Origin: Margaritifera margaritifera
Taxonomy: Eukaryota > Mollusca > Bivalvia > Unionida > Margaritiferidae
DNA: 64,000 nt
Assembly (NCBI GenBank): GCA_029931535.1
Contig: JAQPZY010001200.1
Span: 255,501-319,500 of the forward strand
Direction: 5' to 3'
Part shown: one piece after another, positions 12,063 through 24,620 of the stretch
How the letters are laid out: each line of letters begins with the position of its first letter
Position numbering within the stretch: position 1 is the first letter of the stretch
The notes under the pieces: model-generated
The model's database searches: none
Seen by the model: only the letters and a program-made list of their open reading frames with translations
What the model was told of the DNA's origin: nothing
Made by a program: the position numbers and the translations under genes

Positions 12063-13258
12063 ATATAGCTACACGTCTTGAATCAGTACAGTATGAACTT
12101 TAAAAAAATATCAATAATACAGCTACACGTCTTGAATCAGTACAGTATGAACTTAAAACAAATCAATAATACAGCTACACGTCTTGAATCAGTACAGTAT
12201 GAACTTAAAAAAAAACAAATCAATAATACAGCTACACGTCTTGAATCAGTACAGTATGAACTTAAAACAAGTCAATAATACAGCTACAAGTCTTGAATCA
12301 GTACAGTATGAACTTAAAACAAATCAATAATACAGCTACAAGTCTTGAATCAGTACAGTATGAACTTTTTAAGAAAAAATAAAAAAGCTACACGTCTTGA
12401 ATCAGTACAGTATGAACTTTTAAAAAATCAATAATACAGCTACACGTCTTGAATCAGTACAGTATGAACTTACAAAAAATCAATAATATAGCTAGACGTC
12501 TTGAATCAGTTCAGTATGAACTTTTAAAAAAAATCAATAATACAGCTACGTCTTGAATCAGTACAGTATGAACTTTAAAAAATCAATATTACAGCTACAC
12601 GTCTTGAATCAGTACAGTATGAACTTAAAAAAACAAATCAATAATACAGCTACACTGTTTGAATCAGTACAGTATGAACTTAAAACAAATCAATAATACA
12701 GCTACACGTCTTGAATCAGTACAGTATGAACTTTTTAAAAAAATCAATAATACTGCTACATGTCTTGAATCAGTACAGTATGAACTTAAAACAAATCAAT
12801 ATTACAGCTACACGTCTTGAATCAGTACAGTATGAACTTAAAACAAATCAATAATACAGCTACACGTCTTGAATCAGTACAGTATGAACTTAAAACAAAT
12901 CAATAATACAGCTACAAGTCTTGAATCAGTACAGTATGAACTTTTTTTTAAAAAAATAATAAAGCTACACGTCTTGAATCAGTACAGTATGAACTTTAAA
13001 AAAAATAAATAATACAGCTACACGTCTTGAATCAGTACAGTATGAACTTACAAAAAAATCAATTATATAGCTACACGTCTTGAATCAGTACAGTATGAAC
13101 TTACAAAAAAATCAATTATATAGCTAGACGTCTTGAATCAGTTCAGTATGAACTTTTAAAAAAAATCAATAATACAGCTACACGTCTTGAATCAGTACGG
13201 TATGAACTTTTAAAAAATCAATAATATAGCTACACGTCTTTAATCAGTACAGTATGAA

Positions 13259-13261
<3 letters not shown>
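12063..13261 (-). repeat. ~50-57-bp minisatellite amplified from the LINE endonuclease region, ~23 copies
   Basis: Each unit holds GCTACACGTCTTGAATCAGT then ACAGTATGAACTT and a variable A/T tract. The edge unit continues without a break into the LINE endonuclease frame on the minus strand, where the unit reads SSYCTDSRRVAIL, a recognisable LINE endonuclease segment. The array therefore appears to have grown from LINE coding sequence. Confidence 0.85.

Positions 13262-13296
<35 letters not shown>
13262..13296 (+). repeat. Poly-A tract
   Basis: Run of 35 A ending the minisatellite. Confidence 0.95.
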
Positions 13297-13300
<4 letters not shown>

Positions 13301-14762
13301 TATTCCAAGGTAGTCCCAATGAAAATTTCCCATATTTCAATGAACTGTGTATCTGGAAGAAAATATAGTGAATATTTTATTATTACGAAAATTAAATATA
13401 AATTCAATCTGGCACGATTTATTGACTCAGTCATAAACCTTAAAAAATGTATATATTTTTCTTATTATTCTTGTGTGCAGAGACCATAAAGAAAATTGTA
13501 TGAAGCTGATTTTGTAAATAACTAATGTATACTTATAAGGTTTAACAATAATGATGTATATTGTTCAGTATCAAAAATACTACAAATAAAGCTGGTGATG
13601 ATCTGGCATGTAGACCAAGATTGACGTGTATCATAACATAATTAATCAAACACAAGTTAAAAAATGAAAAATGTAATTGAAATTGAAAGTTCCAACATAG
13701 AAATCACACAGTTAGTGAACAAAGAAAGAAAAAACAAAACAAAACAAAAATCAAATTGAAATCCCAGGTAGACTGAGTACCTAACTAAAGCAAATGTAAA
13801 TGGCTTGCACAAGTACACAAGCATATATTTATGGGTTACTGCATTTATATGGGAAATCATGAACGAGTTTTTCTGAGCTATACTGTATACTCATTTTGCT
13901 TTTCTATCTAAGGCTGAATAATAAAAAGAACACACTACAAGAACAAAGTACTTGAATTTCTGCTAGATTTCGAAGTAAATACACAGCTGTAGTTAAATAT
14001 ACAGTAACAGTATTCATGTGCATGTGTTCTGCCATTGATAGTTTAGAATCATAAGGTGGAAAAAATATGAAATTCGTTTAATTCAAATTCTCAAGAAGAT
14101 GCAGGATTAAATATTTTTTTGCTAGAGAATATCAAATTCATTTCGTTTTGGAGTGCAGTAAATTCTCCTCTGGAATGTGATTTCTCTTGGAAATGTTGTC
14201 TAGATTGCAGTACAATTTCGCGCTGTTGATCAATTTTTGGAATTCATGTAATTCTAATTAGCAGAAATAACTAATTCAAGATGAAGAGAGGTAAGTCCAT
14301 CTATTGCCATTATTATTACCAGGTATGGATGACATATTTGTACGCCCTGTCACTTGCACGATCTTTCTTGGAGGGACACCAGCTCCAAGACCTGTATCAC
14401 TTGTACTATAAATCCAAACATTTTCTCAAAAAAGTTAAACAGGAAAAATTGCAAAGCAGCTGGGGTGAGAGAGTCCATTTCGCCAGCGGAAAATAAGGCT
14501 TCATCGTCATCTTTGCTTACTGGCTCTGAGGCTCTTGTTTTTCAACTAAAACCCGCCTTCTTCAGTTGCATTTTGTTCGAATTTAGTGCTTGGACTGACT
14601 TGTAAAATGTTTATAAGAGAGATGGGATAGCCCTTGGCCTTAAGATGCCTTTCTATGCTATTTTTTTATATAGACTTTTGAGAGCACGGATCATAGTCTG
14701 AACTATTTGATTTACAAATCGTTATGAACATTTCTACTAAATAAGTGTTAAAATGATCAGAA
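13297..14762. other. AT-rich intergenic DNA, nothing recognised
   Basis: Short frames only. Confidence 0.5.
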
Positions 14763-14957
14763 TTATATTTTTAATACTACATGTCTCACGTTTGTTGTCA
14801 TAAACCATCGCTGGACATTGCGGATGTCACGTTCAGTCGTTTGATTGGCTGAGCGTTTCTTTTGTGACTCCGTAAACTCATCCACATAGTCAGCTTTATC
14901 ATCTCTACTTTCAAATGGCTCAAACAGCTTGTTTAGTTCACTCACACTTACTGACAA
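14763..14957 (-). pseudogene. Possible relic of a Crypton-like recombinase or unknown exon
   Basis: A 64-codon minus-strand frame with no ATG. SELNKLFEPFES, DEFTESQKKRSANQTTERD and IRNVQRWF resemble the N-terminal helical region seen in tyrosine-recombinase-derived proteins of marine invertebrates, but no catalytic residues are present. The similarity is from memory and weak; it may be unrelated. Confidence 0.25.
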
Positions 14958-14999
14958 ACAAAGCCGTACCGACCATCACCCAGGATCTAAAGTAGGGGG

Positions 15000-15375
15000 G
15001 TGAAGTAACGAGGACTAACACCTAATTTTTTTTACCTACAATCACTAGTTACCACAATCCAACACTCACCCTTTTAGAAAACTAAACAGAGGAAGGGAAG
15101 ATAGGGAATAGGCAATAGTCACTGACACATACCAATGGATTATTATCATACAGACCATCTCACAATCCTCCCATACCATCACACATACACCAAGTGGAGG
15201 TGTGATGGGGAAGGGGACAATCCCTGATACATACAACTATACCAGCACACAACCATACCATGACATATTCAACAAGGAGTTGAAACGGGAAAGTGAACTA
15301 GCCCTCATACATCACACAACCATACAATTATACCATCACGCATGTACTATCACACAAACCCAAGAACAGAATGCT
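15000..15375 (+). repeat. Degenerate satellite family S, locus 1
   Basis: Loose units with AATCCAACACTCACCC, GAAGGGAAGATAGGGAATAGG and TAGTCACTGACACATAC. The same vocabulary recurs at 25,350-25,910 and, reverse-complemented, at 27,290-28,020. Confidence 0.55.
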
Positions 15376-15382
15376 GCCTAAT

Positions 15383-15384
<2 letters not shown>

Positions 15385-15459
<75 letters not shown>

Positions 15460-15492
15460 AACACACACAAACACACACACATATATATATAT
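15385..15492 (+). repeat. (CA)n microsatellite running into (TA)n
   Basis: Dinucleotide repeat with a few AAAC interruptions. Confidence 0.95.
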
Positions 15493-15574
15493 ACCTCAGA
15501 CTATGTTGGACGTGTGGGTAAATTTTCATATATTGTACTGATGTTATAAATAGCTGTAATCAAGGGAACAGACT

Positions 15575-15870
15575 CATAACAGCACTAACATTCCGAAATA
15601 AACACTTCATTTATCTGAGAATAAAACAATTCCCGGAATGTTTTATGAAAATGGCCGAGGTTAAAAATAATACTAACATTCTGAAACGGACACAGAATTT
15701 CCTTGATTTGAATGGGAAATGGCCGAGGCTAAACGTAATACGAAAATTCCGATACTGACAAGAAATTTACCTCAGACTAATAAAAAGAAGATAATTCTTT
15801 AAAATATGACAGACTAAAAGTAATGCTGAAATTCCGAAACTGAAACGGAATTTAGTAGAGACTAAAATGA
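15575..15870 (+). repeat. Degenerate ~70-90-bp tandem repeat
   Basis: Four loose copies of ACTAACATTCCGAAA ... GGAATTT ... GGCCGAGGCTAAA. Confidence 0.5.
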
Positions 15871-16111
15871 ATCCGGAAAAAAATAACAAATTGGAAAAAA
15901 GATGAAAAAAATTGGAAAAAAAATGTTTTTAGAAATTGTGAAAAATGGAGAAAAAATGCAAAAAATTCAAACTATTTTTTAATTACGAGTTAATTAAAAG
16001 TTTAAAAAATAAAAATTGCAAACAAATTAAATACTAAAAGTTGTAAATGTAAATAAAATTCTTGAAAAATTTTTAAATGGAAAGTACAAAACAAACAAAC
16101 AATTGACAGTT

Positions 16112-16416
16112 TTAAAATTTTCTTTTAATGGCAAATACATATTTTAACACAATATACAAAATTTTAAAAATGTAATAAAAATCACGTGGATAACTTTTCC
16201 AACGGACTTTCAATTCTTTGATGCGACCTGTACTTTGGTCAAGAATGCTTTCGAACCCGTAGAGGTCATCATCTTTCTTGGTCACTCGTTGTAACTCAGG
16301 AAAGCAAAATGTTCCTTTTAAAGTTTCTGCGTTCATGTGTTATGAGTTATATACAGGTGTGCAACGTCCACGAATGTGTTCTGTGACATTCTGTTGTCCA
16401 GTTGGTTAAATATCAG
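16112..16416 (-). pseudogene. Integrase C-terminal and chromodomain relic
   Basis: The frame contains LKGTFCFPELQRVTKKDD, FESILDQ and VRWKSYP. These match the integrase tail at 54,190-54,420, including the chromodomain-like VRWKGYP. Similarity continues weakly to 16,416 (CCAGTTGG-TAAAT). The catalytic core that should lie further right is deleted. Confidence 0.8.
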
Positions 16417-16731
16417 TTGTCACACTGCTGTTCAAGAAGTCAATCAATGTTCAATGTTCTTAGGTTCGTTAGTAATTTGATTTGTGATGATTTACGTGTC
16501 CGACAAGCAGTTAGAATGGACAAGGATACAGCCACTAATATCATCGGTTCTTTTTTATTAACTTCTTTTTCCACTGTTTTTTATGCTTTTGCTTTGTTAT
16601 GCTGGAGAGGGCATCGACATCATCTATGTGATCCAGGCTTTTTTTCTTGTCGAATCGGTGTAGGTGAAGATGTCAGCGTGATTGGAAAACTTGGGTTATA
16701 TGTGATTTATCAGATGGAGTTTAGAAATCTT

Positions 16732-17085
16732 CTAAATCTTCCCTCTCTTTTTCTCTTCCATACCGTCGGCAGTGTCTGTCGTCGTCTTTGTAGATGCTGT
16801 TTTCTTTTCTTCAATCTTTATCAAGTTCTTTAAATCTCCAAGAGTAGATTTAGTGGTCTCGTCTAAAGCGTTCTTGACATTGCAATAATTGTCCGTATCG
16901 TTGCAATTTTCCGTTTCTGACAAGTCTGTTCAATCCCTCAACAATTGTAACTCTTGTTGTAAGTCTGCCATCTCAGTTAGATTACGATTGGATGATAAGT
17001 GCGGTATCTGTAGCTCATATCAACGCTTGAGTTCCATCCACTGTTTGTAAGGAACTAGTCTTAATTATTGTCCTTCCGTAAGGTA
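16732..17085 (-). pseudogene. Relic of the conserved Polinton protein of 55,450-55,932
   Basis: Retains SETE, ALDETTKSTLGDLKNLIK, TKTTTDTADGM and, further right, a RW-E-K-match to the N-terminus, with frameshifts. Confidence 0.7.
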
Positions 17086-17345
17086 AAGTGGCATGGTAAT
17101 GACGTTCTCCCAGAAAGCACCGTTCTTTATATTTTTTCATAAACTCTTCTCCTAAAAGATGAAAGGGTATCACTCCTAATACTGGAGCAACAACTTTGGC
17201 TAACAACGGAGCTATTAGACTGCAATCTTCTTTTTCATCTTGTGTCGAAGAATGTAACGATATGGTCCTAATTGCTGTTTCTTTGTCAAGGAAACAGTTC
17301 CTTTCAACACGTTGAAACAACATTCACATTCCCTAGCGATGATTT
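17086..17345 (-). pseudogene. Relic of the hydrophobic-tailed Polinton protein of 56,001-56,402
   Basis: Retains the CC-NVLKGTV region (DNA at 17,290-17,330) and the tail LIAPLLAKVVAPVLGVI, equivalent to the GPLL repeats of the better copy. Frames are broken. Confidence 0.65.
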
Positions 17346-17429
17346 GTTTAAGAGCCTTTTGCATGATCTGTGTTTTGCATCGATGCATTCACTTTGGTGA
17401 GCATAAAAAAGTACACTGCAATATTTGGA

Positions 17430-17760
17430 TTAATGAGGATGGATGGAATTTTTCCCCTTGTTTTCAGGAATCTTTTGACTATGATGCTGTTGCTGTGAAC
17501 TCTTGGGGAGGACATACTGTTCAGAGAACTGAGGTAACCCCTTTCCAAACTTCATCTTTATTACAGGTTCTCGTGTCCATTGGTCTGGACGTCGTACCAA
17601 CTTAACTTTGGACACTGGTCGACGAAAAACAAAAAGAACTTGTTGGCATTGGACTAAATAGCGAGAGTTCTTGTTTGGACAAATCCACTGAACCTTGTAA
17701 CTCACCCGTTCTGTCTTGCACATTTTTCTATGGCTGTACTACCTTTTGAGCGGCAGCAGC
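17430..17760 (-). pseudogene. Relic of the basic virion-like protein (C-terminal half)
   Basis: RVSYKVQWICPNKNSR, FRRPVSKVKLVRRPDQW and PVIKMKFGK align with the end of the protein at 56,413-57,027 (LKTPQRRVRPVMKMVRRADNQW), one frame change apart. Confidence 0.65.
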
Positions 17761-17968
17761 AACCAGAGCAGCATATAAAGACGAAGGTACATGAGTAGGA
17801 GTCATATTAGAGATGAATGTCCATGTGAGTCTGACTACAGGTTAAGGATTCCATGAGTACTGGCAGCAGTGTCTCTCTTTGTTGGGGTGGTGATAGAGGT
17901 CTTCTTGTTGGTTTTCTTGGGAGATGAGTTTACGTGTGAAGTAACTGCGATTATCTTTTTCGTCTTTG

Positions 17969-18391
17969 TCAACGTTTTTGTTTTGTTTTTGCTTTTTTGA
18001 CCTTGTCTACTCTATTGAGAGTCCATTGTAGAAGCGAGCGAATGCTCACTCTTCCGAGAATCCACTTCCAACAGGTTTCAAGAAAATGTTTCTTAGTTTG
18101 TGTATAAATTCTGGGATCGGCGAAAAAAACGTAAAAACGTTGGGTTTGATGAGGAATGTGCATGATTTCTTGCGGTAATTGACATGCTGTCAAAGAAAGC
18201 ATTCGCACAACTTCTTTGGGACTTGCATCCAACAAATGCGAATCTGGGGTGTAAGATTTTAAATCGATCAGTAAATATGCGTGTGACAAATGAGTGGTAT
18301 TGTCATAAGCATCATTCAGCCATGGTGACCCTAACTGTTTAGCCAACACATGGACTTGATATTTGTCTATTGGAGTTTTGTACAAGACCAC
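17969..18391 (-). pseudogene. Deletion-fused frame: ATPase C-terminus joined to the basic-protein N-terminus
   Basis: An open 140-codon frame. Its first part (VLAKQLGSPWLNDAYDN, HAYLLIDLK) matches the ATPase end and its second part (KEVVRMLSLTACQLP, HIPHQTQRF, ADPRIYTQTKK) matches the next gene at 56,726-57,361. The two genes are separate in the better copy, so a deletion that kept the frame fused them here. It also shows that the ATPase region continues past the point where the 57.5-kb copy has a stop. Confidence 0.75.
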
Positions 18392-18437
18392 ACCATTTGG
18401 ATGGTGCGATCGGCCTTACTTTGTTGAAAACATTTTG

Positions 18438-18474
<37 letters not shown>

Positions 18475-18825
18475 GCGTTGCAATGTTGTCCTTGTTATGT
18501 AAACCAAAGCTCAATTTCTTCGTTGACAAGAGTCAGACATGATCCCGTCTTCTTCTCAAGGAGTACCTTTCACGAACAAAATATGTGTACTCCTTGACTT
18601 TCTTTCGGTAATGAGTAAGCCGATTGTCACTCTTTTTAACACCATACGATGCGTTGTGGAGGACGATCAAACAAAAGTTATTTCTGTTCGATCAAACGTT
18701 TGACATATTCGGTTTAGCCGAACTGCTAGGTAGAGCATGTGAAAGGGATAGCAAAGATACAGTGCCTCACAGCTTTGAAGATCTGACCTATTGTCAATCA
18801 CTTTGAGAACAGAGGATGTAGCCAT
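18240..18825 (-). pseudogene. Polinton packaging ATPase relic
   Basis: Nucleotide similarity to 57,560-58,154 runs almost without gaps, ending at the same ATG (MATSS) at ~18,825. The Walker A region is degraded, and a (TAA)n expansion interrupts the middle. Confidence 0.75.
18441..18474 (+). repeat. (TAA)n microsatellite inside the ATPase relic
   Basis: Eleven trinucleotide copies. Confidence 0.95.
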
Positions 18826-18830
18826 GACTC

Positions 18831-20130
18831 TATTTATGATATCAGTGCAATATATGCACATTCACCTACACCGCCAACTTATAATGAGGTACAAGTAAGG
18901 CAGACATACAGAATCTGCACCGTCTGCGATTGACATTTTTATTTTTTAGCCAGCTGAAACTGCTGCAATAAAATGACCACTTAGAATGCCTGCACCTACA
19001 TGACAGAATAATTTAGCTCTGCACTGGTATGTCAACTTGTCACATCAGTCAATGTTGTGTACTTTCTTATATGGATTTCGGGTACATTTTCATCAAAATG
19101 GCTGAAATACCTTCTGAAATGCATTCTGATATTAAGTTACTCCTCGCCTTGACGCTAGTGAACGAAGCTGAACGAGGCTTACCAGAAGTATAGAAAGTTG
19201 CTGATTTGTTGACGGGTTAGCCAGCGTTCTTAATAAAAACACGGATGATATCAATACATAATTTTATATTTTTGTTTATCACATAGTTGGTACACTTTAC
19301 ATAAAGTGTTTGCGGTTTACTATTTTTTATATGTCATCGTGTTAACATATCACTTTATGTAAGTATGATTGGTCCAAATAAGCCCATGAAATTCTTGCAC
19401 ATTATTCCCATTACTGATTCGCTGCGACCGTGGGAATTATCCTTGGAACCGTTCTGTTTTTACTATTACTATCAACATTGGCGGCCGTGTGTTCCCAGTC
19501 AGTGGCCCCATGGACACTGGGAAAAATGGTTACGTATGTTACAATGTGGCCAATTTACCCTGCCATACTAAAACTAGAACATGAGTACATTGCTGCTAGC
19601 ACGTGGTACAGATCTTGCATCCCACCCCCAGGACAAGCATGGTTTAAATGTCAACCTATAAGAGTAAATAAACTCACCGATCTTATGAAAAGAATGTAGA
19701 CAAATGCTGATCTCCCAACTGACAGAAAGTTATCTAACAACAGCATTCTTCCAAATCAAATAATGCAAATATCCGATCACAAAAACATTAAATCTGGAAT
19801 CACTATACTCAGCAACAATTCTAGTCTAAATTTAGTACAATTTCTACATCCAATAATCATCCCGTCAGACGAATATCCAACAACTGGAATGCTATTTATT
19901 TTCTGCCATATCCAATACGGCATCTGTGGGGAATGTCCGTAGTGGAATAGACACACGTTTACCGCCTCTAAAGGACATTATAAATATGTTTACATTTATT
20001 GCTTATGCACAAATAGCGCTGATTGACCTTATAGTATAGATAGTGTACTTCCTGGATCGTAGTAATAGTAGTTGAGAGAGAGAGAAAAAAAAAAGAAGAC
20101 ACCTATCAGTAAGACTCGATTTGTACAGAC
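18831..20130. other. Intergenic DNA without a supported gene
   Basis: A frame at 19,430-19,699 encodes one strongly hydrophobic stretch but lacks an ATG and any other support. Confidence 0.4.
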
Positions 20131-20135
20131 ATTTT

Positions 20136-20190
20136 ACCAGACTCTCGTGTTGCAATCTCTCGGAGTCAAGCGAGAGTCTTGTTGAAAGAC
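20136..20190 (+). repeat. Palindromic interspersed motif, copy C
   Basis: ACCAGACTCTCG ... CGAGAGTCTTGTTGAAAGAC, the same family as the palindromes at 9.3 and 9.8 kb. Confidence 0.55.
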
Positions 20191-20552
20191 TACAGATGTC
20201 AATCGGAGTATCCTCAGCTGGGTTGACAGCAAACTATCTGCATAGAGAATTTGCCTGGTTCAGCCTCAACCTGCCCAGGCTGTATCTGTATAGACAATTT
20301 GCGGTCTGAGGGGGAAAAAATACGCCCCCTTGCGTTTATTTACATCAAGCGGATTCATTTGATCTCAGAGTGTTTGCATGATCGAGATTATGGAGTCATA
20401 TTGTATTTAACATCAACGAGAGGCCAGGCTTGCATACAACTAAATTGTTCTTACAACATTTTATTGACTTTCCTTAAAGATGTGAATTAGCATGCTTTGT
20501 TTTCATTATTAATTTATCTAATCTTAGTGAACGCTCCCAGTACCGCCTAGCG

Positions 20553-20580
20553 CCCCCCCCCCCCCCCCCCCCCAAAAAAA
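20553..20580 (+). repeat. Poly-C then poly-A tract
   Basis: 21 C followed by 7 A. Confidence 0.9.
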
Positions 20581-20850
20581 GAAAAACAAACAAATTTGGG
20601 ACGCCTCGTTTTCGTTTTTACTTGTTTATTTATTTATTTATTTTCGTTTTGTTTCCTCCAGTCCCTGCTTTGGCTATCCAATACATATCGGTAAAAGCCG
20701 AATTGGGACAAATGACCCAGAGTAATGTTACACAAGCGGGGTGACGGGGTCACGTGGCATAAGGAGTATGTTTACATCAAAAATACTTCGAAGTTATCCC
20801 ATCTTCGGCTGAGGTGAAAGCTCCCTTATCAAGTTTAGGGCTTTGTTTTC

Positions 20851-23445
20851 CAGTCCTGACCGTATTATACACCTAAATAACGTTCTATGGGTATTATTGA
20901 AGGTATTATACATTTAAATAACGTTATATGGGTATTATAGAAGGTATTATACACTTAAATAACGTTCTATGGGTATTATTGAAGGTACTATACACTTAAA
21001 TAACGTTCTATAGGTATTATATAACGTATTATACACTTAAATAACGTTCTATGGGTATTATTGAAGGTATTATACACTTAAATAACGTTCTATGGGTATT
21101 ATTGAAGGTATTATACACTTAAATAACGTTATATGGGTATTATTGAAGGTATTATACACTTAAATAACGTTCTATGGGTATTTTTGAAGGTATTATACAC
21201 TTAAATAACGTTCTATGGGTATTATTGAAGGTATTATACACTTAAATAACGTTCTATGGGTATTATTGAAGGTATTATACACTTAAATAACGTTATATGG
21301 GTATTTTTGAAGGTATTATACACTTAAATAACGTTCTATGGGTATTATAGAAGGTATTATACACTTAAATAACATTCTATAGGTATTATATAACGTATTA
21401 TACACTTAAAAAACGTTCTATAGGTATTATATAACGTATTATACACTTAAAAAACGTTATATGGGTATTATAGAAGGTATTATACACTTAAATAAAGTTC
21501 TATGGGTATTATTGAAGGTATTATACACTTAAATAACGTTCTATGGGTATTTTTGAAGGTATTATACACTTAAATAACGTTCTATGGGTATTATTGACGG
21601 TATTATACACTTAAATAACGTTATATGGGTATTATTGAAGGTATTATACACTTAAATAACGTTCTATGGGTATTATAGAAGGTATTATACACTTAAATAA
21701 CGTTCTATGGGTATTATTGAAGGTATTATACACTTAAATAACGTTCTATGGGTATTATTGAAGGTATTATACACTTAAATAACGTTCTATAGGTATTATA
21801 TAACGTATTATACACTTAAATAGCGTTCTATGGGTATTATTGAAGGTATTATACACTTAAATAGCGTTCTATGGGTATTATTGAAGGTATTATACACTTA
21901 AATAAGGTTCTATAGGTATTATTGAAGGTATTATACACTTAAATAACGTTCTATGGGTATTATTGAAGGTATTATACACTTAAATAACGTTCTATGGGTA
22001 TTATTGAAGGTATTATACACTTAAATAACGTTCTATAGGTATTATATAACGTATTATACACTTAAATAGCGTTCTATGGGTATTATTGAAGGTATTATAC
22101 ACTTAAATAGAGTTCTATGGGTATTATTGAAGGTATTATACACTTAAATAAGGTTCTATGGGTATTATAGAAGGTATTATACACTTAAATAACATTCTAT
22201 AGGTATTATATAACGTATTATACACTTAAATAGCGTTCTATGGGTATTATTGAAGGTATTATACACTTAAATAACGTTATATGGGTATTATTGAAGGTAT
22301 TATACACTTAAATAACGTTATATGGGTATTATAGAAGGTATTATACACTTAAATAACGTTCTATGGGTATTATTGAAGGTATTATACACTTAAATAGCGT
22401 TCTATGGGTATTATTGAAGGTATTATACACTTAAATAGCGTTCTATGGGTATTATTGAAGGTGTTATACACTTAAATAACGTTATATGGGTATTATAGAA
22501 GGTATTATACACTTAAATAACGTTCTATGGGTATTATTGAAGGTATTATACACTTAAATAACGTTATATGGGTATTATTGAAGGTATTATACACTTAAAT
22601 AACGTTATATGGGTATTATAGAAGGTATTATACACTTAAATAACGTTCTATAGGTATTATTGAAGGTATTATACACTTAAATAACGTTCTATAAGTATTA
22701 TTGAAGGTATTATACACTTAAATAACGTTCTATGGGTATTATTGAAGGTATTATACACTTAAATAACGTTATATGGGTATTATTGAAGGTGTTATACACT
22801 TAAATAACGTTCTATGGGTATTATAGAAGGTATTATACACTTAAATAACATTCTATAGGTATTATATAACGTATTATACACTTAAAAAACGTTCTATAGG
22901 TATTATATAACGTATTATACACTTAAAAAACGTTATATGGGTATTATAGAAGGTATTATACACTTAAATAAAGTTCTATGGGTATTATTGAAGGTATTAT
23001 ACACTTAAATAACGTTCTATGGGTATTATTGAAGGTATTATACACTTAAATAACGTTCTATGGGTATTATTGAAGGTATTATACACTTAAATAACGTTCT
23101 ATAGGTATTATTGAAGGTATTATACACTTAAATAACGTTCTATGGGTATTATAGAAGGTATTATACACTTAAATAGCGTTCTATGGGTATTATTGAAGGT
23201 ATTATACACTTAAATAAGGTTCTATGGGTATTATAGAAGGTATTATACACTTAAATAACGTTATATGGGTATTATTGAAGGTGTTATACACTTAAATAAC
23301 GTTCTATGGGTATTATTGAAGGTGTTATACACTTAAATAACGTTCTATGGGTATTATTGAGGGTGTTATACACTTAAATAACGTTCTATGGGTATTATTG
23401 AAGGTATTATACACTTAAATAACGTCTCTATAGGTATTATTGAAG
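20851..23445 (+). repeat. 41-bp minisatellite, ~63 copies
   Basis: The unit reads GGTATTATACACTTAAATAA then CGTTCTATGGGTATTATTGAA. Recurring variants (TATATGGG, TATAGAAGG, TATATAACG in place of TATTGAAGG) mark larger blocks. The variant AACATTCTAT occurs at 21,371, 22,191 and 22,847, offsets of exactly 20 and 36 units, which shows block duplication within the array. Confidence 0.97.
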
Positions 23446-23727
23446 GTATTTTTCTTAACAAATTTCAAGAAGCTCATTTGAGATTAATCAGGTACTTGTG
23501 GTTTCTGTCAGAATCGTGATGCGTATAGTTGTAAAAACCAAGTCATTCACCGCATCGAACGTCCCCGTAAGGAAGACTACAAACACTAGTTTGTGACGTC
23601 ACAAAACCCCGCCTATATGAAAACTAATGTATTGATTAATTACAAGAATAGTTTAATAGCTACTTTCAGTTCACATTATATCTCTTATCTTAGCTTTAAT
23701 ATCTTCAATTGACGTGCTATTTAGTCC

Positions 23728-23870
23728 GTGTACGTTCAGGAAACAGATCGTATGCTGTATACAGCTTTGTTGCACAAGAATTTTGTACTGCATAGATTAT
23801 TTCCCTCTTTTCATTCGGAGTGCCTGGTACACCATTATTATAGTATAGTCAACCTTTCTTGTATAAATCT
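23728..23870 (+). repeat. Dispersed repeat, copy 2
   Basis: Matches 6,328-6,480 (TGTACGTTCAGGAAACAGAT, TTTGTTGCACAAGAA). Confidence 0.6.
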
Positions 23871-24060
23871 CTCAAAGACAATCCAACAAGGCTTTACTCA
23901 TTTACTTTAAGAAAAAACACAAGAAAGTGGTTGTGAAGTTAGAATGAAAATGTGTATGGTCTGCCAAAAATGCTGGGCAAATTGATACGAAAACACTAAA
24001 TATCATAGAAAATAAAAAGAACATCGAAAGCAATTTCGTCGCAAAAACATAGTTAAACTG

Positions 24061-24620
24061 ACGGACACTTAGAACACCCTTTCTGACTGACCAACGTCTA
24101 TTTTAACTCACCATAACCTATTCTGACTGATCAATACTTATTGTGACTTTCCAACACCTATTATAACTGACCAGTAAATAGTGTGACTCACCAACACCTA
24201 TTATGACTAACCAATACATACTCTGAACGAACAACACTTGTTTTGACGGATCAGCACCTATTATATCTGACCAACAGCTAATCTGACTGTGCAACACACA
24301 TAACACCTTTCTTGATTGACCAACACCGTTTTTGACGGACCACGACATATTCTAACTGACCAGTATATATTGTGACTGACTAACACGTATTCTTACTGAC
24401 CAATGCCTATTGCGACTCACCAACACATGCTATGACTGACCAACACCTATTCCGACTCACCTACATCTATATTGACTGACTAAACCCGATTCTGACTGAC
24501 CAATACCTATTGTGACTAGTCATATTTATTCTGACAGACAAACACCTATCTTGATTAACGATGACTTTTTCTGACTGACAAAAACCTAATGTGACTGAGC
24601 AAAACCTGTTTTGCCTGGGA
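24061..24620 (+). repeat. Degenerate ~20-22-bp repeat array (left arm)
   Basis: Loose copies of CTGACCAACACCTATTCTGA with frequent substitutions. Confidence 0.85.

Larger units (their letters stand above)
16110..18830 (-). mobile_element. Decayed Polinton/Maverick relic
   Basis: Minus-strand fragments, read left to right, match the genes of the fuller element at 49.4-63.9 kb in the same order: integrase C-terminus, coiled conserved protein, hydrophobic-tailed protein, basic protein and packaging ATPase. Missing are the integrase catalytic core, the capsid, penton and protease genes, the BIR genes and polymerase. No TIRs are visible. Point stops, frameshifts and a TAA microsatellite (18,441-18,474) break the frames. 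It is clearly older than the 49-kb element. Confidence 0.85.

Noticed and set aside
19430..19699. 90-codon frame with a signal- or TM-like hydrophobic stretch
   Set aside because: It starts at GTG, has no ATG, no clear splice acceptor and no recognisable domain; a chance hydrophobic frame is likely.
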